64,000 bases of DNA from Gemmobacter aquarius (GTDB lineage Bacteria > Pseudomonadota > Alphaproteobacteria > Rhodobacterales > Rhodobacteraceae), in NCBI RefSeq assembly GCF_003060865.1, contig NZ_CP028918.1:1124001-1188000 (forward strand). The letters are read 5' to 3'. Each line of letters starts with the position of its first letter. Position 1 is the first letter of the stretch. Under the pieces are notes generated by a model that saw only the letters and a program-made list of their open reading frames with translations, ran no database searches and was not told the DNA's origin. The position numbers and the translations under genes were made by a program. Positions 43,773 through 53,860 of the stretch are shown here, in pieces.

Positions 43773-45221
43773 ATGGAATACGGATTTACAACCGCTGCCT
43801 ATGTCGTTGCGGCAGTTCTTTTCATCCAGTCGCTGGGCGGCCTTTCGGGGCAGGAAAGCGCCAAGCGGGCCGTCTGGTACGGCATCGTGGGCATGGCGCT
43901 GGCCGTTGCCGCCACGGTTTACGGACCCGGTGCGGGCAACTGGCTGATCTCTCTCGTCATGATCGCCGCGGGCGGTGTGATCGGCTGGTATGTGGCGCAA
44001 AAGGTCCAGATGACCGAGATGCCGCAACTTGTGGCGGCGATGCACAGCCTTGTGGGCCTTGCAGCTGTGTTCATCGGCTACAATACGCATATCGAACTCG
44101 CTGTCGTCCAAGGCATGGACGCGGCGGCGCAAGCGGCGGCGACGGGCTTTGCCGCGACGCTGGTGCACAAGCTGCATGACCCGATGGCGGGCGCACTGGT
44201 CTCGATCCTGCGTGTGGAAACCTTCCTTGGCGTGTTCATCGGGGCTGTCACCTTTACCGGATCGGTCATTGCCTTCGGCAAGCTGGCGGGCAAGGTCGAC
44301 GGCAAAGCGAAAAAGCTGCCGGGCGGGCATGTGCTGAACGCGGGTGCTGCGATCGTTTCGCTGGTGCTGCTGTTCGTCTATCTCTCGACCGGCTCGACAC
44401 TGGCGCTTGTGGTCATGACGCTGGCCGCTCTGTTCATCGGCTATCATCTGATCATGGGCATCGGTGGTGCCGACATGCCCGTGGTCGTGTCGATGCTGAA
44501 CAGCTATTCCGGCTGGGCAGCGGCGGCGATCGGCTTTTCGCTGTCGAACGATTTGCTGATCGTGGTGGGCGCGCTGGTCGGGTCTTCCGGTGCGATCCTG
44601 TCTTACATCATGTGCAAGGCGATGAACCGGTCCTTCGTTTCGGTCATCCTTGGCGGTTTCGGTGGCACCACCGGCCCTGCGATGGAAGTGACCGGCGAAC
44701 AGATCGCCATCGACGCCGAAGGTGTAGCGGCCGCGCTGAACGATGCGGATTCGATCATCATCATTCCGGGCTACGGCATGGCGGTGGCACAGGCGCAGCA
44801 ATCGGTGTCGGAACTGACGCGCAAGCTGCGCGCCAAGGGCAAGACCGTGCGTTTCGCCATCCACCCCGTTGCAGGGCGCTTGCCGGGGCACATGAACGTG
44901 CTGCTGGCCGAGGCGAAGGTGCCCTACGACATCGTGCTGGAAATGGACGAGATCAACGACGATTTCCCCACGACCGATGTGGCGATCGTCATCGGCTCGA
45001 ACGACATCGTGAACCCCGCCGCACAGGAAGACCCCAACAGCCCCATTGCCGGCATGCCGGTTCTGGAATGCTGGAAGGCCAAGCAGGTCTTCGTGTCGAA
45101 GCGCGGGCAGGGCACCGGCTATTCGGGCATCGAGAACCCGCTGTTCTTCAAGGAGAACACGCGCATGTTCTACGGCGACGCGAAAAAGTCGCTCGACGCG
45201 CTGTTGCCGATGATCGACTGA
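43773..45221 (+). CDS. pntB: NAD(P) transhydrogenase beta subunit
   Basis: PntB (482 aa) has about nine membrane helices and the C-terminal NADP(H)-binding domain [22 protein letters not shown] and [20 protein letters not shown] are domain III signatures, and [20 protein letters not shown] completes it. A perfect hairpin follows the stop by eight bases. Confidence 0.95.
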   Translation: MEYGFTTAAYVVAAVLFIQSLGGLSGQESAKRAVWYGIVGMALAVAATVYGPGAGNWLISLVMIAAGGVIGWYVAQKVQMTEMPQLVAAMHSLVGLAAVFIGYNTHIELAVVQGMDAAAQAAATGFAATLVHKLHDPMAGALVSILRVETFLGVFIGAVTFTGSVIAFGKLAGKVDGKAKKLPGGHVLNAGAAIVSLVLLFVYLSTGSTLALVVMTLAALFIGYHLIMGIGGADMPVVVSMLNSYSGWAAAAIGFSLSNDLLIVVGALVGSSGAILSYIMCKAMNRSFVSVILGGFGGTTGPAMEVTGEQIAIDAEGVAAALNDADSIIIIPGYGMAVAQAQQSVSELTRKLRAKGKTVRFAIHPVAGRLPGHMNVLLAEAKVPYDIVLEMDEINDDFPTTDVAIVIGSNDIVNPAAQEDPNSPIAGMPVLECWKAKQVFVSKRGQGTGYSGIENPLFFKENTRMFYGDAKKSLDALLPMID

Positions 45222-45229
45222 GAAATGAC

Positions 45230-45250
45230 GGGCGGCCCCTAGGGCCGCCC
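45230..45250 (+). terminator. Hairpin after pntB
   Basis: GGGCGGCCC (45230-45238), loop CTA, GGGCCGCCC (45242-45250): nine perfect G/C pairs. No T-run follows, so termination may need Rho or it may protect the message. Confidence 0.65.
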
Positions 45251-45277
45251 CGAACTGTTCCGTTTCCTTGGTGCCCG

Positions 45278-46330
45278 ATGTTTAAATGGTTTGTCCGGAT
45301 CGCGGTGGCTTGCGCAGCGTTGGTGGCAGCCTTGCTGGGTCTTGTCGCGCTGATCGACACCCGCGTGGGTGATATCCCGTCCGAAGCGCCCGCTTACCGC
45401 GTAACCCACATCGCTGCCGCGCATCGACCAGACGGTTTGGACCTGCACCTGTGGTATCCGGCCTCCGCAGGGCAGATTACTCTGATCGGACAGAACGCCC
45501 TGTTCTATGGCTTCCACGCAAGACGTGACGCAGTCGGCGATGGCATTTCCCATCCACTCGTCCTTTTGTCCCATGGTTCCGGTGGCAACGCCGAGCGTCT
45601 TGGCTGGATCGGTTCCGCCCTCGCGTCAAAGGGCATCATCGTCGCCGCAGTCAATCATCCCGGAACGACATCGGGGGATAGCCAGCCAAGCAGGACGGTC
45701 ATGCCTTGGGAGCGGACCGAGGACTTGTCGACCATTCTTGATTATCTTCAAGCGGATGCACCCCAAGGCATGGTGCCCGATATGAACCGTGTCGGAGCAT
45801 TGGGCTTTTCTTTGGGTGGCGCATCGGTCCTTTTGTCCGCGGGCGCGCGACTGTCAAAGGATGATTTCATCCAGTATTGCGCTGCGAATGCCGGCCAAGA
45901 CGATTGCGGATGGTTGGCCGAAGGCGGTGTCGATTTCAGCCAGATAGACGCGCCGAAGTATGAAAGAGACAATCGCGATCAAAGGATCAAAGCTGTCGTG
46001 GCGATCGATCCCGCGTTGACCCGTGCCATGCGCAAACACAGCCTGACCCGCCTTCCGCCGTCCCTCGTCATCAACCTGGGTTCGGATGGGGAAATACCGC
46101 TCGCGATGCAAGCCGACGGACTCGCTGCCGTAAATCCGGCTATCGAATACCGGACGGTTCCGGGGGCGCGCCACTTCAGTTTTCTCGCGCGGTGCAGTCT
46201 GCTTGGTGTCGTGATGATTGCCCTGGCAGGCGATGATAACATCTGCTCGGACCGTGGGCTCCGCGACCGGGGCGAGATACAGGCCGAACTTGTGCAGATG
46301 ATCGGAACGTTTCTGACGGACAGGTTGTAG
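45278..46330 (+). CDS. Alpha/beta hydrolase with N-terminal membrane anchor (dienelactone hydrolase-like)
   Basis: A 350-residue hydrolase. The N-terminus is one hydrophobic helix (about residues 5-27, WFVRIAVACAALVAALLGLV), so it should be anchored and face the periplasm. LVLLSHGSGGNAE is the oxyanion stretch and VGALGFSLGGASVLL the nucleophile elbow; SFLARC near the end holds a likely late His. Base composition is slightly less GC-biased at third positions than neighbours, with TTA/ATC-rich patches, so it may be a more recent arrival. No Shine-Dalgarno is clear. Confidence 0.75.
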   Translation: MFKWFVRIAVACAALVAALLGLVALIDTRVGDIPSEAPAYRVTHIAAAHRPDGLDLHLWYPASAGQITLIGQNALFYGFHARRDAVGDGISHPLVLLSHGSGGNAERLGWIGSALASKGIIVAAVNHPGTTSGDSQPSRTVMPWERTEDLSTILDYLQADAPQGMVPDMNRVGALGFSLGGASVLLSAGARLSKDDFIQYCAANAGQDDCGWLAEGGVDFSQIDAPKYERDNRDQRIKAVVAIDPALTRAMRKHSLTRLPPSLVINLGSDGEIPLAMQADGLAAVNPAIEYRTVPGARHFSFLARCSLLGVVMIALAGDDNICSDRGLRDRGEIQAELVQMIGTFLTDRL

Positions 46331-46496
46331 GCGCGGGCAAACCGGAAAACTGCAAAAGCAATGTGCATCGGGCCTTTCCGTACGGCGGGGCCTTTGCTTT
46401 TCTGCAACAACCCCATTGCATACCCGCGTATTCCTGCAATTTCATGGAGATGAAGCGCAGCCCGCCCTATCTGACAGGAAACGCCACAGGACCTCC

Positions 46497-47780
46497 ATGC
46501 CAAGCATTTCAGATCACCCGCTGCGCTACGCCCTTGTGAACGAGTTGCACGCGCGGCCTTTCCCGTCGCTCGAAGCGCCGTGCCATGCGGTCTATGTTGC
46601 GATCAAGGAACCGGTTGCTGCCGCGAACCGTGACCGTGGTCTAGACCGCGCCCATCTTCTGGCGCTTCTGGACCGCAACGGATCGGCCCATCCGCAGCCC
46701 GATGCCACGCATTTTTCGGGCAGCATCGGGCGGGCCGAACTGAAGTGGGAAAGCCACACCGAATTCGTGACCTATTCCGCCTTTGTCAAAGGCGTCTCCG
46801 ACCGCCCCTTTGCCCCCGCGGAAGCCGAGGTGTTCCCCGAAGACTGGCTTGCCGCAGCGCCCGGAAAGCGCGTCTGTTCGGTGCTGATCCGGGTCGAGAA
46901 CCTGCCCGATGACGAAGCGGGCATCATGAACAAGCTCGAGGACTGGTTCGTTCCCGAAAGCCTTGCGGTCAGCCGCGTGGTCGATGGCGCGGCAATCGTC
47001 GCGGGTGATTTCCGCATCGATCCGGCGGGGCACATGCGTTTCGCGGTCTTTGTGCGCCCGGGCACGGGTGAGCGCCGCATCGGGCGCATCGTGCAGCGCC
47101 TGTGCGAGATCGAGACTTACCGTTCGGTGTCGATGCTGGGGCTGATGCGGGCGCGGCAGCTGACCACGCGGCTCAATGCGCTTGATCCGCAGCTTTCGGG
47201 GCTGGTCTCGGCGCTCGATACGACCGAGCGGTCACCCGAAGCGGCGCTGCACGAGTTGTTGACCATCTCGTCGGAACTCGAAAGCCTTGCGGTCAACTAC
47301 ACCTTCCGCTTTGGCGCGACCGCCGCCTATGAAGCCATCGTGACCCAACGCATCAGCGCCCTGCGCGAAGAGCGGATTCAAGGCCGCCAGACCTTTGGCG
47401 AATTCATGATGCGCCGCTATGATCCTGCCATGCGGACCGTGAAATCGGCCGAGGCGCGGCTTCGCAGCATGGCGGAACGGGCGCAGCGCGCTGCCGAATT
47501 GCTTCGGACGCGGGTCGATGTCGAACGCTCGGCGCAGAACCAGAAACTGCTGGAAAGCATGGATCGCCGCGCCGACCTGCAACTGCGCCTGCAGCGCACG
47601 GTCGAGGGGTTGTCCACCGTGGCGATCAGCTATTATGCGGTGAACCTTGCCGCCTATGCGCTGGAACCCTTGGCGCACCCGTTCCACATCAGCCACGGCG
47701 TGCTGATGGCGATGCTGACGCCGCTCGTGCTTTTGGGCGTCTGGCTGATGGTGCGTCGCATCCGCAACCACTTCGACTGA
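46497..47780 (+). CDS. DUF3422 family protein
   Basis: A 427-residue protein with the N-terminal signature HPLRYALVNELHARPFPSL and two C-terminal membrane helices (about residues 370-420, ending VRRIRNHFD). The C-terminal third before them is coiled-coil-like with a long Arg/Ala-rich helix. DUF3422 proteins are widespread in alphaproteobacteria; no function is known to me. The ATG at 46497 follows CAGGACCTCC. An intergenic repeat starts 14 bases after its stop. Confidence 0.85.
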   Translation: MPSISDHPLRYALVNELHARPFPSLEAPCHAVYVAIKEPVAAANRDRGLDRAHLLALLDRNGSAHPQPDATHFSGSIGRAELKWESHTEFVTYSAFVKGVSDRPFAPAEAEVFPEDWLAAAPGKRVCSVLIRVENLPDDEAGIMNKLEDWFVPESLAVSRVVDGAAIVAGDFRIDPAGHMRFAVFVRPGTGERRIGRIVQRLCEIETYRSVSMLGLMRARQLTTRLNALDPQLSGLVSALDTTERSPEAALHELLTISSELESLAVNYTFRFGATAAYEAIVTQRISALREERIQGRQTFGEFMMRRYDPAMRTVKSAEARLRSMAERAQRAAELLRTRVDVERSAQNQKLLESMDRRADLQLRLQRTVEGLSTVAISYYAVNLAAYALEPLAHPFHISHGVLMAMLTPLVLLGVWLMVRRIRNHFD

Positions 47781-47793
47781 TGTCACGCTGGAA

Positions 47794-47867
47794 AAATATC
47801 CTCGGGGGGTGAGCCCCGCAGGGGCGAGGGGGCGGAAAGCCCCCCTCGATTTTTCGCAGAAAAATCG
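47794..47867 (+). repeat. Composite intergenic element, copy F, with TTC-GCA-GAA hairpin
   Basis: AAATATCC (47794-47801), TCGGGGGG, TGAGCCCCGCAGGGGCGA variable hairpin, GGGGGC-GGAAA-GCCCCC (47828-47844), hairpin CGATTTTTC-GCA-GAAAAATCG (47847-47867, nine pairs). It lies between convergent genes and ends one base before the permease stop codon. Confidence 0.8.
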
Positions 47868-48788
47868 TTACCGCCCGCGGATGCGGGGGTCCAAAGCGTC
47901 GCGCAGGCCGTCGCCGATGTAGTTCACCGACAGCACCGTCAGCGAGATGGCAAGTCCCGGCCAGACCACCCGCTCGGGCGAGGTGCGGATATCGGCGATG
48001 CCGTCGAACAGCAGCCTGCCCCATGTCGGAAAATCCGGCGGAAAGCCGAGGCCTAGAAACGACAGCACGCTTTCGGTGATGATCGCGGCGGCAATGCCCA
48101 AGGTTGCCGCGACCAGCACGGGCGAGAGCACATTGGGCAGGATATGGCGCGTGATGATGCGGCGGTCGGGTGTGCCGATGGACCGCGCAGCGAGCACGAA
48201 TTCGCGCTCTTTCAGCGCCAGCACCTCGCCCCGCACCACGCGGGCGGCCTGCATCCAGCTTGTCACCCCGATGGCGACCACGATCAGCAGGAACGTCCCC
48301 AGCCGCGGCCCGAGGATGCCCGCGATCGAGTCGCGGAACAGGAAGATCATCACCAAGAGCAGGGGCAGCAGCGGAAGCGCCAGAAACAGGTCGGTCAGGC
48401 GCATCAGCCAGCCGTCCAGCTTGCGGAAGTAGCCCGCCAGAACCCCGACGGTCGTGCCGATGAATATGGCGACCAGCATGGCCACCAGCCCTACCGCAAG
48501 CGAGATGCGCCCGCCGAACATCAGCCGCGCCAGCATGTCGCGGCCAAGTTGGTCAGTTCCGAGCGGGTGGCCAAGGCTGGGGGCAAGGTTGCGGAGTTTC
48601 AGCATCTTGACCGCGTCCTTCTCGATGAAGTTCGGGTCGATCCGCCACAAGAACGGTCCGATGAAGACAAAGCCCGCAAGCAGGCCCATCAGCACCAGTG
48701 CCGCCATCGCACCCCGATGCCTGCGGAACTGTGACCAGACGGCGGCCCATGGCCCGCGCGCGCGTTGCACCATGGTGGCCTCAGTCAT
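47868..48788 (-). CDS. Peptide ABC transporter permease (DppC/OppC type)
   Basis: Inner-membrane permease of 306 aa. After an N-terminal domain (FRRHRGAMAALVLMGLLAG), it has about six helices and the EAA-type loop SIGTPDRRIITRHILPNVLSP near residue 200. LGTDQLGRDMLARLMFGGRISL is the OppC signature. The start (48788) overlaps the stop of the partner permease. Last gene of the five-gene transporter operon. Confidence 0.9.
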   Translation of the reverse strand: MTEATMVQRARGPWAAVWSQFRRHRGAMAALVLMGLLAGFVFIGPFLWRIDPNFIEKDAVKMLKLRNLAPSLGHPLGTDQLGRDMLARLMFGGRISLAVGLVAMLVAIFIGTTVGVLAGYFRKLDGWLMRLTDLFLALPLLPLLLVMIFLFRDSIAGILGPRLGTFLLIVVAIGVTSWMQAARVVRGEVLALKEREFVLAARSIGTPDRRIITRHILPNVLSPVLVAATLGIAAAIITESVLSFLGLGFPPDFPTWGRLLFDGIADIRTSPERVVWPGLAISLTVLSVNYIGDGLRDALDPRIRGR

Positions 48789-49788
48789 AGCGGATCCTCG
48801 GATCGAGAATACCATACAGGATGTCCGCAATCAGGTTGAAGGCGACGATCAGCACGGCGAAGATAAAGGTGATGGTCTGCACGGTCGGCAGATCACTGAC
48901 ATGGATGGCCCCGATCAGCGCGGCGCCTATGCCGTTGATCTTGAAGATCTGCTCGGTGACGATTGCCCCGCCAAAGACCGTGGGCAGGCCGAGGGCGATG
49001 ACGGTAACGACCGGGATCAGCGAATTCCGCAGTACGTGGCGCAGCAGCACCGGCGCTTCGCGCACCCCCTTGGCCCGCGCCGTGCGCACATAATCCTGCC
49101 CGAGGTTTTCCAGCACCGATGACCGGGTGTAGCGGCTGATCTCGGCGGCATTGAACAGGGCCAGAACCGTGACGGGCAGCGCCATTTGCATGACCATCTT
49201 GTAAAAGCTTTCCCAGTCGGTCACGGCAAGGTTGGTGTCGAAGATGGTGGGAAACCAGCCCAGCTTGACCGAGAAGATCAGGATCAGCACGTTGCCGGTA
49301 AAGAAGGTCGGCACCGAAAAACCGACCATGGCAAAGAAGGTGCCCGCCTGATCGAACCACGAATACTGCCGGTAGGCCGAATAGATGCCGATGGGCAGGG
49401 CAATCAGCACGCCGATCACATAGGCCGACCCCACGACCGTCAGGGTCTGGGGCAGGCGCTCGCCGATGATCTGGAACACCGGGACCTTCGACTGCCACGA
49501 GATGATGCGCTGCGCCCCCCCCGCGAAATCGGTGCCGAAAATCCCGTCGAGCAGATACATCGGCTCGATCCAGAAGAACTGTTTCAGCCACAGGACATAG
49601 CGCACAAAGACCGGTTGGTCGGCCCCCATCGCCTTGATCATCTTGGCGCGCACCTCTGGCGGGACAGTCAGCGGGATTTCCGACAAGGGGCTGCCGGGGG
49701 CCAGATCGACCAAAAGGAAGATCACGAGGCTGATCATCAGAAGCGTCGGGATCGCGGTCAGCAATCGCCTGAGCGTATAGGCAAACAT
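48781..49788 (-). CDS. Peptide ABC transporter permease (DppB/OppB type)
   Basis: Permease of 335 aa starting MFAYTLRRLLTAIPTLLMIS, the DppB N-terminus, with six helices and the EAA loop TARAKGVREAPVLLRHVLRNS. Overlaps its OppC partner by eight bases. The 96-base gap upstream separates it from the binding protein gene, which usually must be made in excess. The alternative longer frame to 49866 is not conserved. Confidence 0.9.
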   Translation of the reverse strand: MFAYTLRRLLTAIPTLLMISLVIFLLVDLAPGSPLSEIPLTVPPEVRAKMIKAMGADQPVFVRYVLWLKQFFWIEPMYLLDGIFGTDFAGGAQRIISWQSKVPVFQIIGERLPQTLTVVGSAYVIGVLIALPIGIYSAYRQYSWFDQAGTFFAMVGFSVPTFFTGNVLILIFSVKLGWFPTIFDTNLAVTDWESFYKMVMQMALPVTVLALFNAAEISRYTRSSVLENLGQDYVRTARAKGVREAPVLLRHVLRNSLIPVVTVIALGLPTVFGGAIVTEQIFKINGIGAALIGAIHVSDLPTVQTITFIFAVLIVAFNLIADILYGILDPRIRYD

Positions 49789-49884
49789 GCGCGGGTTTCC
49801 GATCCACTGAACCTGTCGGGCCGCTGCCCGATGACTGGAAGAAAGGCGCGGCGGTGCTTGCTTCACCGCCGCGCCCCATCGAGA

Positions 49885-51588
49885 TTACTTCACGCGGAAC
49901 CAGTCTTGCGCGTTCCACAGTTCGGCGTCCCACGCGTTCATGACGAAACCGCCAAGCGTGTTGGACTGTGCCGAAAAGCGCCCGCGGTCGACGAGCGGGA
50001 TGATCGCGTTGCTTTCCTTGGTCAGCATGTCGTTCATCTTCTTGACCAGATCGCCGCGCTTGGTCGGATCGCCGGTCGTGGACAGTTCCTTGAGCATGGC
50101 GTCATAGGCCGGATCGCAGAAACGGTTGATGTTTTCGCCCTGCCATTGGGTGTCCGGTCCGGGTATCTTGTCGCAGAGATATTGCGCCATGTAGGGCTCG
50201 GGGTCGGTGCCGTCGAAGTTGTTGGCGTACATCTCGACGTCGGCGTAGAACTTCTGGAACGTGTCGGGGGATGCCGCGTCACCGCCGAAGAAGACGCCCG
50301 GGTCGATGGATTTCAGCTCGACTTCGATGCCGGCCTCGTTCCACCAGCCCTTGATCAGCGCCTGGAAATCCTGACGCACGGGGTTTACGGTCGATTGGTA
50401 GACGATGGACAGTTTCTTGCCGTCCTTTTCACGGACGCCGTCACCGTCGGTGTCGACCCAGCCCGCCGCTTCGAGCAGGGCCTTTGCGCCTTCCATGTCC
50501 TGCGTCAGACAGCCGGTGTTGTCCGAGGCATAGGCGGCAGGGGCGGGAACGAGGTTGCAGGTCGGGCGACCCGCGCCGCCGTAGCCGACATCGACCAGAG
50601 TCTGGCGGTCGATGGCCATCGACAGGGCCTTGCGAACATTGGCGTCCGAGAAGATCGGGTGCGGGTGCTTGACGGTCGAACGCTCGCCTTCTGGCAGGTC
50701 GGCCGAGGGATCGGTCAGGTTGACTTCGATGCGTTCGACGAGGGTGCCGAAGGCGTTGACGAATTTACCCTTGCCGCCGGCCTCCATCTGGGCCTGCTGG
50801 TCGGGGTTGATCTGGGTGTTCCAGGCGTAGTCGAATTCGCCGGTTTCCATGACTGCCGAGGCTGCAGCCAGCGCGTCGCCGCCGCCTTTCAGGGTGACCT
50901 TGGCGAAGGCGGGTTTCGCCGGATCGCGGTAGTTCGGGTTCGCTTCCAGCGTCACCACGTCATTGACCTTGAAGTCGGTGACAATGAAGGGGCCGGTGCC
51001 GATGGGTTTCGAATTCTGCTCGGTGCAGCTGGCCGCAGCCGCGCCAAGGCAGGCTTCGAACTGCGCCTTTTGCAGGATCGGCGCCGTACCGCCGGTAAAG
51101 GGCTGATAGGGATAGGGTTTGGGTGCTTCGAAGGTGATCACGACCGTCTTCGCGTCGGGCGTGTCGATCGCCTTGACGCCTTCGTATTTGGCAGCCTGAG
51201 CGCAGCCGCCATCGGGGTTGGTGCAGTATTCCCACGTGAATTTGACGTCGGCCGAGGTAAGCGGCGTTCCGTCTGACCACAGGATTCCGTCTTTCAGTTT
51301 CCATGTGATCTGGGTCTGGTCGGCCGAAATACCGCCGTTTTCGGCGGTCGGGATGTCATCGACCAGACGGGGGTAAAGGTTGCCGTCCTGATCGAAGCCG
51401 GCAAGCGGTTCGAGAACCAGCGAACCGGCTTCCACGTCCTTGGTGCCCGCCGAGAGATAGGCGTTCAGGACCGAAACGGCCTGATAGTAAAAGATTTTCA
51501 CTTCGCCGTCGCTTCCGCGTTCGGCATGTGCAGCCGGTGCCAGCGCAAACGCGGCCACCGCGCCCAGAAGGGCGGTCTTGAGTTTCAT
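49885..51588 (-). CDS. Peptide ABC transporter substrate-binding protein
   Basis: Periplasmic binding protein of 567 aa (SBP family 5, as DppA/OppA). Signal peptide [20 protein letters not shown] with cleavage after AHA. The family features [18 protein letters not shown] and the C-terminal lobes are visible. Length exceeds typical DppA (about 535). The start overlaps the stop of the upstream ATPase (ATGA) and follows AGGAGAGG. Confidence 0.9.
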   Translation of the reverse strand: MKLKTALLGAVAAFALAPAAHAERGSDGEVKIFYYQAVSVLNAYLSAGTKDVEAGSLVLEPLAGFDQDGNLYPRLVDDIPTAENGGISADQTQITWKLKDGILWSDGTPLTSADVKFTWEYCTNPDGGCAQAAKYEGVKAIDTPDAKTVVITFEAPKPYPYQPFTGGTAPILQKAQFEACLGAAAASCTEQNSKPIGTGPFIVTDFKVNDVVTLEANPNYRDPAKPAFAKVTLKGGGDALAAASAVMETGEFDYAWNTQINPDQQAQMEAGGKGKFVNAFGTLVERIEVNLTDPSADLPEGERSTVKHPHPIFSDANVRKALSMAIDRQTLVDVGYGGAGRPTCNLVPAPAAYASDNTGCLTQDMEGAKALLEAAGWVDTDGDGVREKDGKKLSIVYQSTVNPVRQDFQALIKGWWNEAGIEVELKSIDPGVFFGGDAASPDTFQKFYADVEMYANNFDGTDPEPYMAQYLCDKIPGPDTQWQGENINRFCDPAYDAMLKELSTTGDPTKRGDLVKKMNDMLTKESNAIIPLVDRGRFSAQSNTLGGFVMNAWDAELWNAQDWFRVK

Positions 51589-52658
51589 GTTACCTCTCCT
51601 TGTTGTTCGTGCTCGGCTCTCTCTTGCCTTGCCGCCTCGGCGCCTGCGGGTCGTTGCCCGCCGGTCATTCTGTCGGTCACAAGATGGCAGGCGACAAAGC
51701 GCCCCGGTTCCACCTCGGTCAGGACGGGTTCGTCCACGCGGCACCGGTCAAAGACCTTGGGGCAGCGGGTGCAAAAGTTACATCCCTGCGGCGGATTGGC
51801 GGGCGAGGGCACATCGCCTTGCAGGATGATGCGCCGCCGCGTCGCCTCGCGCGCGGGGTCGGCCTCGGGGACGGCGGACAGCAGGGCCTGGGCATAGGGG
51901 TGCAGGGGGCGGGCATAAAGCGCATCACGCGGCGAAAGCTCGGCGATCTGGCCCAGATACATCACCGCAACACGGTCGGCGATATGGCGCACCATCGACA
52001 GGTCGTGGCTGATGAACAGGTAGGTCAGGCCAAGCCGCTCTTGCAAATCCTCGAGCAGATTGACCACCTGCGCTTGGATCGACACGTCGAGTGCGGCGAT
52101 GGGTTCGTCGCAGACGATGAATTTGGGGTTCAGTGCCAAAGCCCGCGCGATCCCTATGCGCTGGCGCTGCCCGCCGGAAAATTCGTGCGGGTAGCGGTTG
52201 GCAAAGGCGCGGTTCAGCCCGACCTGATCCATCAATTCATGCACGCGCGCCAGTTTTTCGGCGCTGGACAGGCTGGTGTGTTCTTCAAGCGGCTCGCCGA
52301 TGATGGCGGCCAGCGTCATGCGCGGGTTCAGGCTGGCTTGGGGGTCCTGAAACACCATTTGCATGCTCGGGCGCTTCTTTCGCAGCGCCTCGGGCGTAAG
52401 CGTTGCGACATCCTCGCCGTCGATCACCACCGACCCTGCCGTGGGCGCGTAAAGCCGCAAGAGAGCGCGGCCCACGGTAGACTTTCCGCAGCCGGATTCG
52501 CCGACCAATCCGAGGGTCTCGCCCGGCATGATGTCGAAGCTGATGCCGTCAACTGCCTTTACCTCGCCGGAACGGCGGCGCAGCAGGCCCGCGTAGATCG
52601 GGAAATGCATCTTCAGATCACGCACCTGCACAAGGGGCTGGGGGCCTTCGTCACGCAT
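51585..52658 (-). CDS. Peptide ABC transporter ATPase (DppF/OppF type)
   Basis: ATPase of 357 aa. Walker [13 protein letters not shown], signature [16 protein letters not shown], Walker [13 protein letters not shown] and the C-terminal Cys-rich OppF motif [15 protein letters not shown] are visible. ATG 52658 overlaps the upstream ATPase gene; the C-terminal Cys cluster may bind an iron-sulfur cluster in this family. Confidence 0.93.
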   Translation of the reverse strand: MRDEGPQPLVQVRDLKMHFPIYAGLLRRRSGEVKAVDGISFDIMPGETLGLVGESGCGKSTVGRALLRLYAPTAGSVVIDGEDVATLTPEALRKKRPSMQMVFQDPQASLNPRMTLAAIIGEPLEEHTSLSSAEKLARVHELMDQVGLNRAFANRYPHEFSGGQRQRIGIARALALNPKFIVCDEPIAALDVSIQAQVVNLLEDLQERLGLTYLFISHDLSMVRHIADRVAVMYLGQIAELSPRDALYARPLHPYAQALLSAVPEADPAREATRRRIILQGDVPSPANPPQGCNFCTRCPKVFDRCRVDEPVLTEVEPGRFVACHLVTDRMTGGQRPAGAEAARQERAEHEQQGEVT

Positions 52659-53661
52659 CCGCAGTCTCCGGCGTCCAGTGACAGGCCACGTCATGGCCAT
52701 GGCCCACCGCGCGGCCATCGACAGCGCGGCGGGCCGGGTTTTCGGCGTCGCAGCGGTCGAAGCGGTGCGCGCAACGGGCACGGAACGGGCAGGCCACAGG
52801 GTCGGCAGTCATGATCGGGGGCTGGCCTTCGATCACCTGCAACCGTGCGCCCCGTTCGCCTGAAAGCGAAGGGATCGTCTTTAGAAGCGCACGCGTATAG
52901 GGGTGGCGCGGGTTGGCGAACAGCTCGGCCACCGGGGCCTGTTCCACCACCTGGCCGCCATACATCACCATCACACGGTCGGCTATCCCCGCGATCACGC
53001 CAAGGTCATGCGTGATCCAGATGATGGCCATGCCGAGCTTCTGGCGCAGGTCTTTCACCAGTTCGATGATCTGCGCCTGAATCGTCACGTCCAAAGCGGT
53101 CGTGGGTTCGTCGGCAATCAGCACATCGGGGTCGCAGGCCAGCGCGATCGCAATCATCACGCGCTGTCGCATCCCGCCGGAAAACTGGTGCGGATAGGCC
53201 CTGAGCCGCTTTTTCGCATCGGGGATGCCGACAAGCGCCAGAAGTTCGGCCGCCCGCACCTCGGCTTGCGCGCGGGTCATGCCCATGTGCCGCATCAAGG
53301 GCTCCATGATCTGGCTGCCCACGTTGAACACGGGGTTCAGGCTGGTCATCGGGTCCTGGAACACGAAGCCCACCTTGGCCCCCCGCACATCCTGCAATTC
53401 GCGCGGCGCGATCTTGAGAAGGTCACGATCGCCAAGCAAAACCTGACCCGCCCGCACTTCGGCCGGAGGCGAGGGCAAAAGCCCGATCAGCGACATCATG
53501 GTCACAGATTTTCCAGACCCGCTTTCGCCCACCACGCCCAAAAGCTCGCCCGGTTTCAGCGTGAAGCTGACCGAGTTTACGGCATGGATCTCTCCGCTAC
53601 GGGTGCGGAAAACGGTCTTCAGCCCCCGTACATCAAGTACGGGCATGGCCCCATCGGGCAT
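52651..53661 (-). CDS. Peptide ABC transporter ATPase (DppD/OppD type)
   Basis: ATPase of 336 aa, first gene of the operon. Walker [18 protein letters not shown], signature [17 protein letters not shown], Walker [13 protein letters not shown], and the OppD C-terminal [19 protein letters not shown] 53661 or 53646 (MPVLDVRG). Divergent from the M20 peptidase gene across a 199-base gap with AT-rich stretches at 53681-53698 that suit a promoter. Confidence 0.93.
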   Translation of the reverse strand: MPDGAMPVLDVRGLKTVFRTRSGEIHAVNSVSFTLKPGELLGVVGESGSGKSVTMMSLIGLLPSPPAEVRAGQVLLGDRDLLKIAPRELQDVRGAKVGFVFQDPMTSLNPVFNVGSQIMEPLMRHMGMTRAQAEVRAAELLALVGIPDAKKRLRAYPHQFSGGMRQRVMIAIALACDPDVLIADEPTTALDVTIQAQIIELVKDLRQKLGMAIIWITHDLGVIAGIADRVMVMYGGQVVEQAPVAELFANPRHPYTRALLKTIPSLSGERGARLQVIEGQPPIMTADPVACPFRARCAHRFDRCDAENPARRAVDGRAVGHGHDVACHWTPETADA

Positions 53662-53860
53662 GGATCGGACCCCCCAGGTCTTTATTCTTATTCATTAATG
53701 GCGCAGTCCCTTTGCAGTCCGGGCTGGCCTTGCTGCAGACTGTCACGAAAAAACCGTTGCCGCAACAGTCTTGTCACGCATGACCTAACGTCACTCTGGC
53801 CGGACTTGACGCTGCCCGATGCTGCGGCGAACCTGCCCGCAGACTGCACAGGACAAGAAC

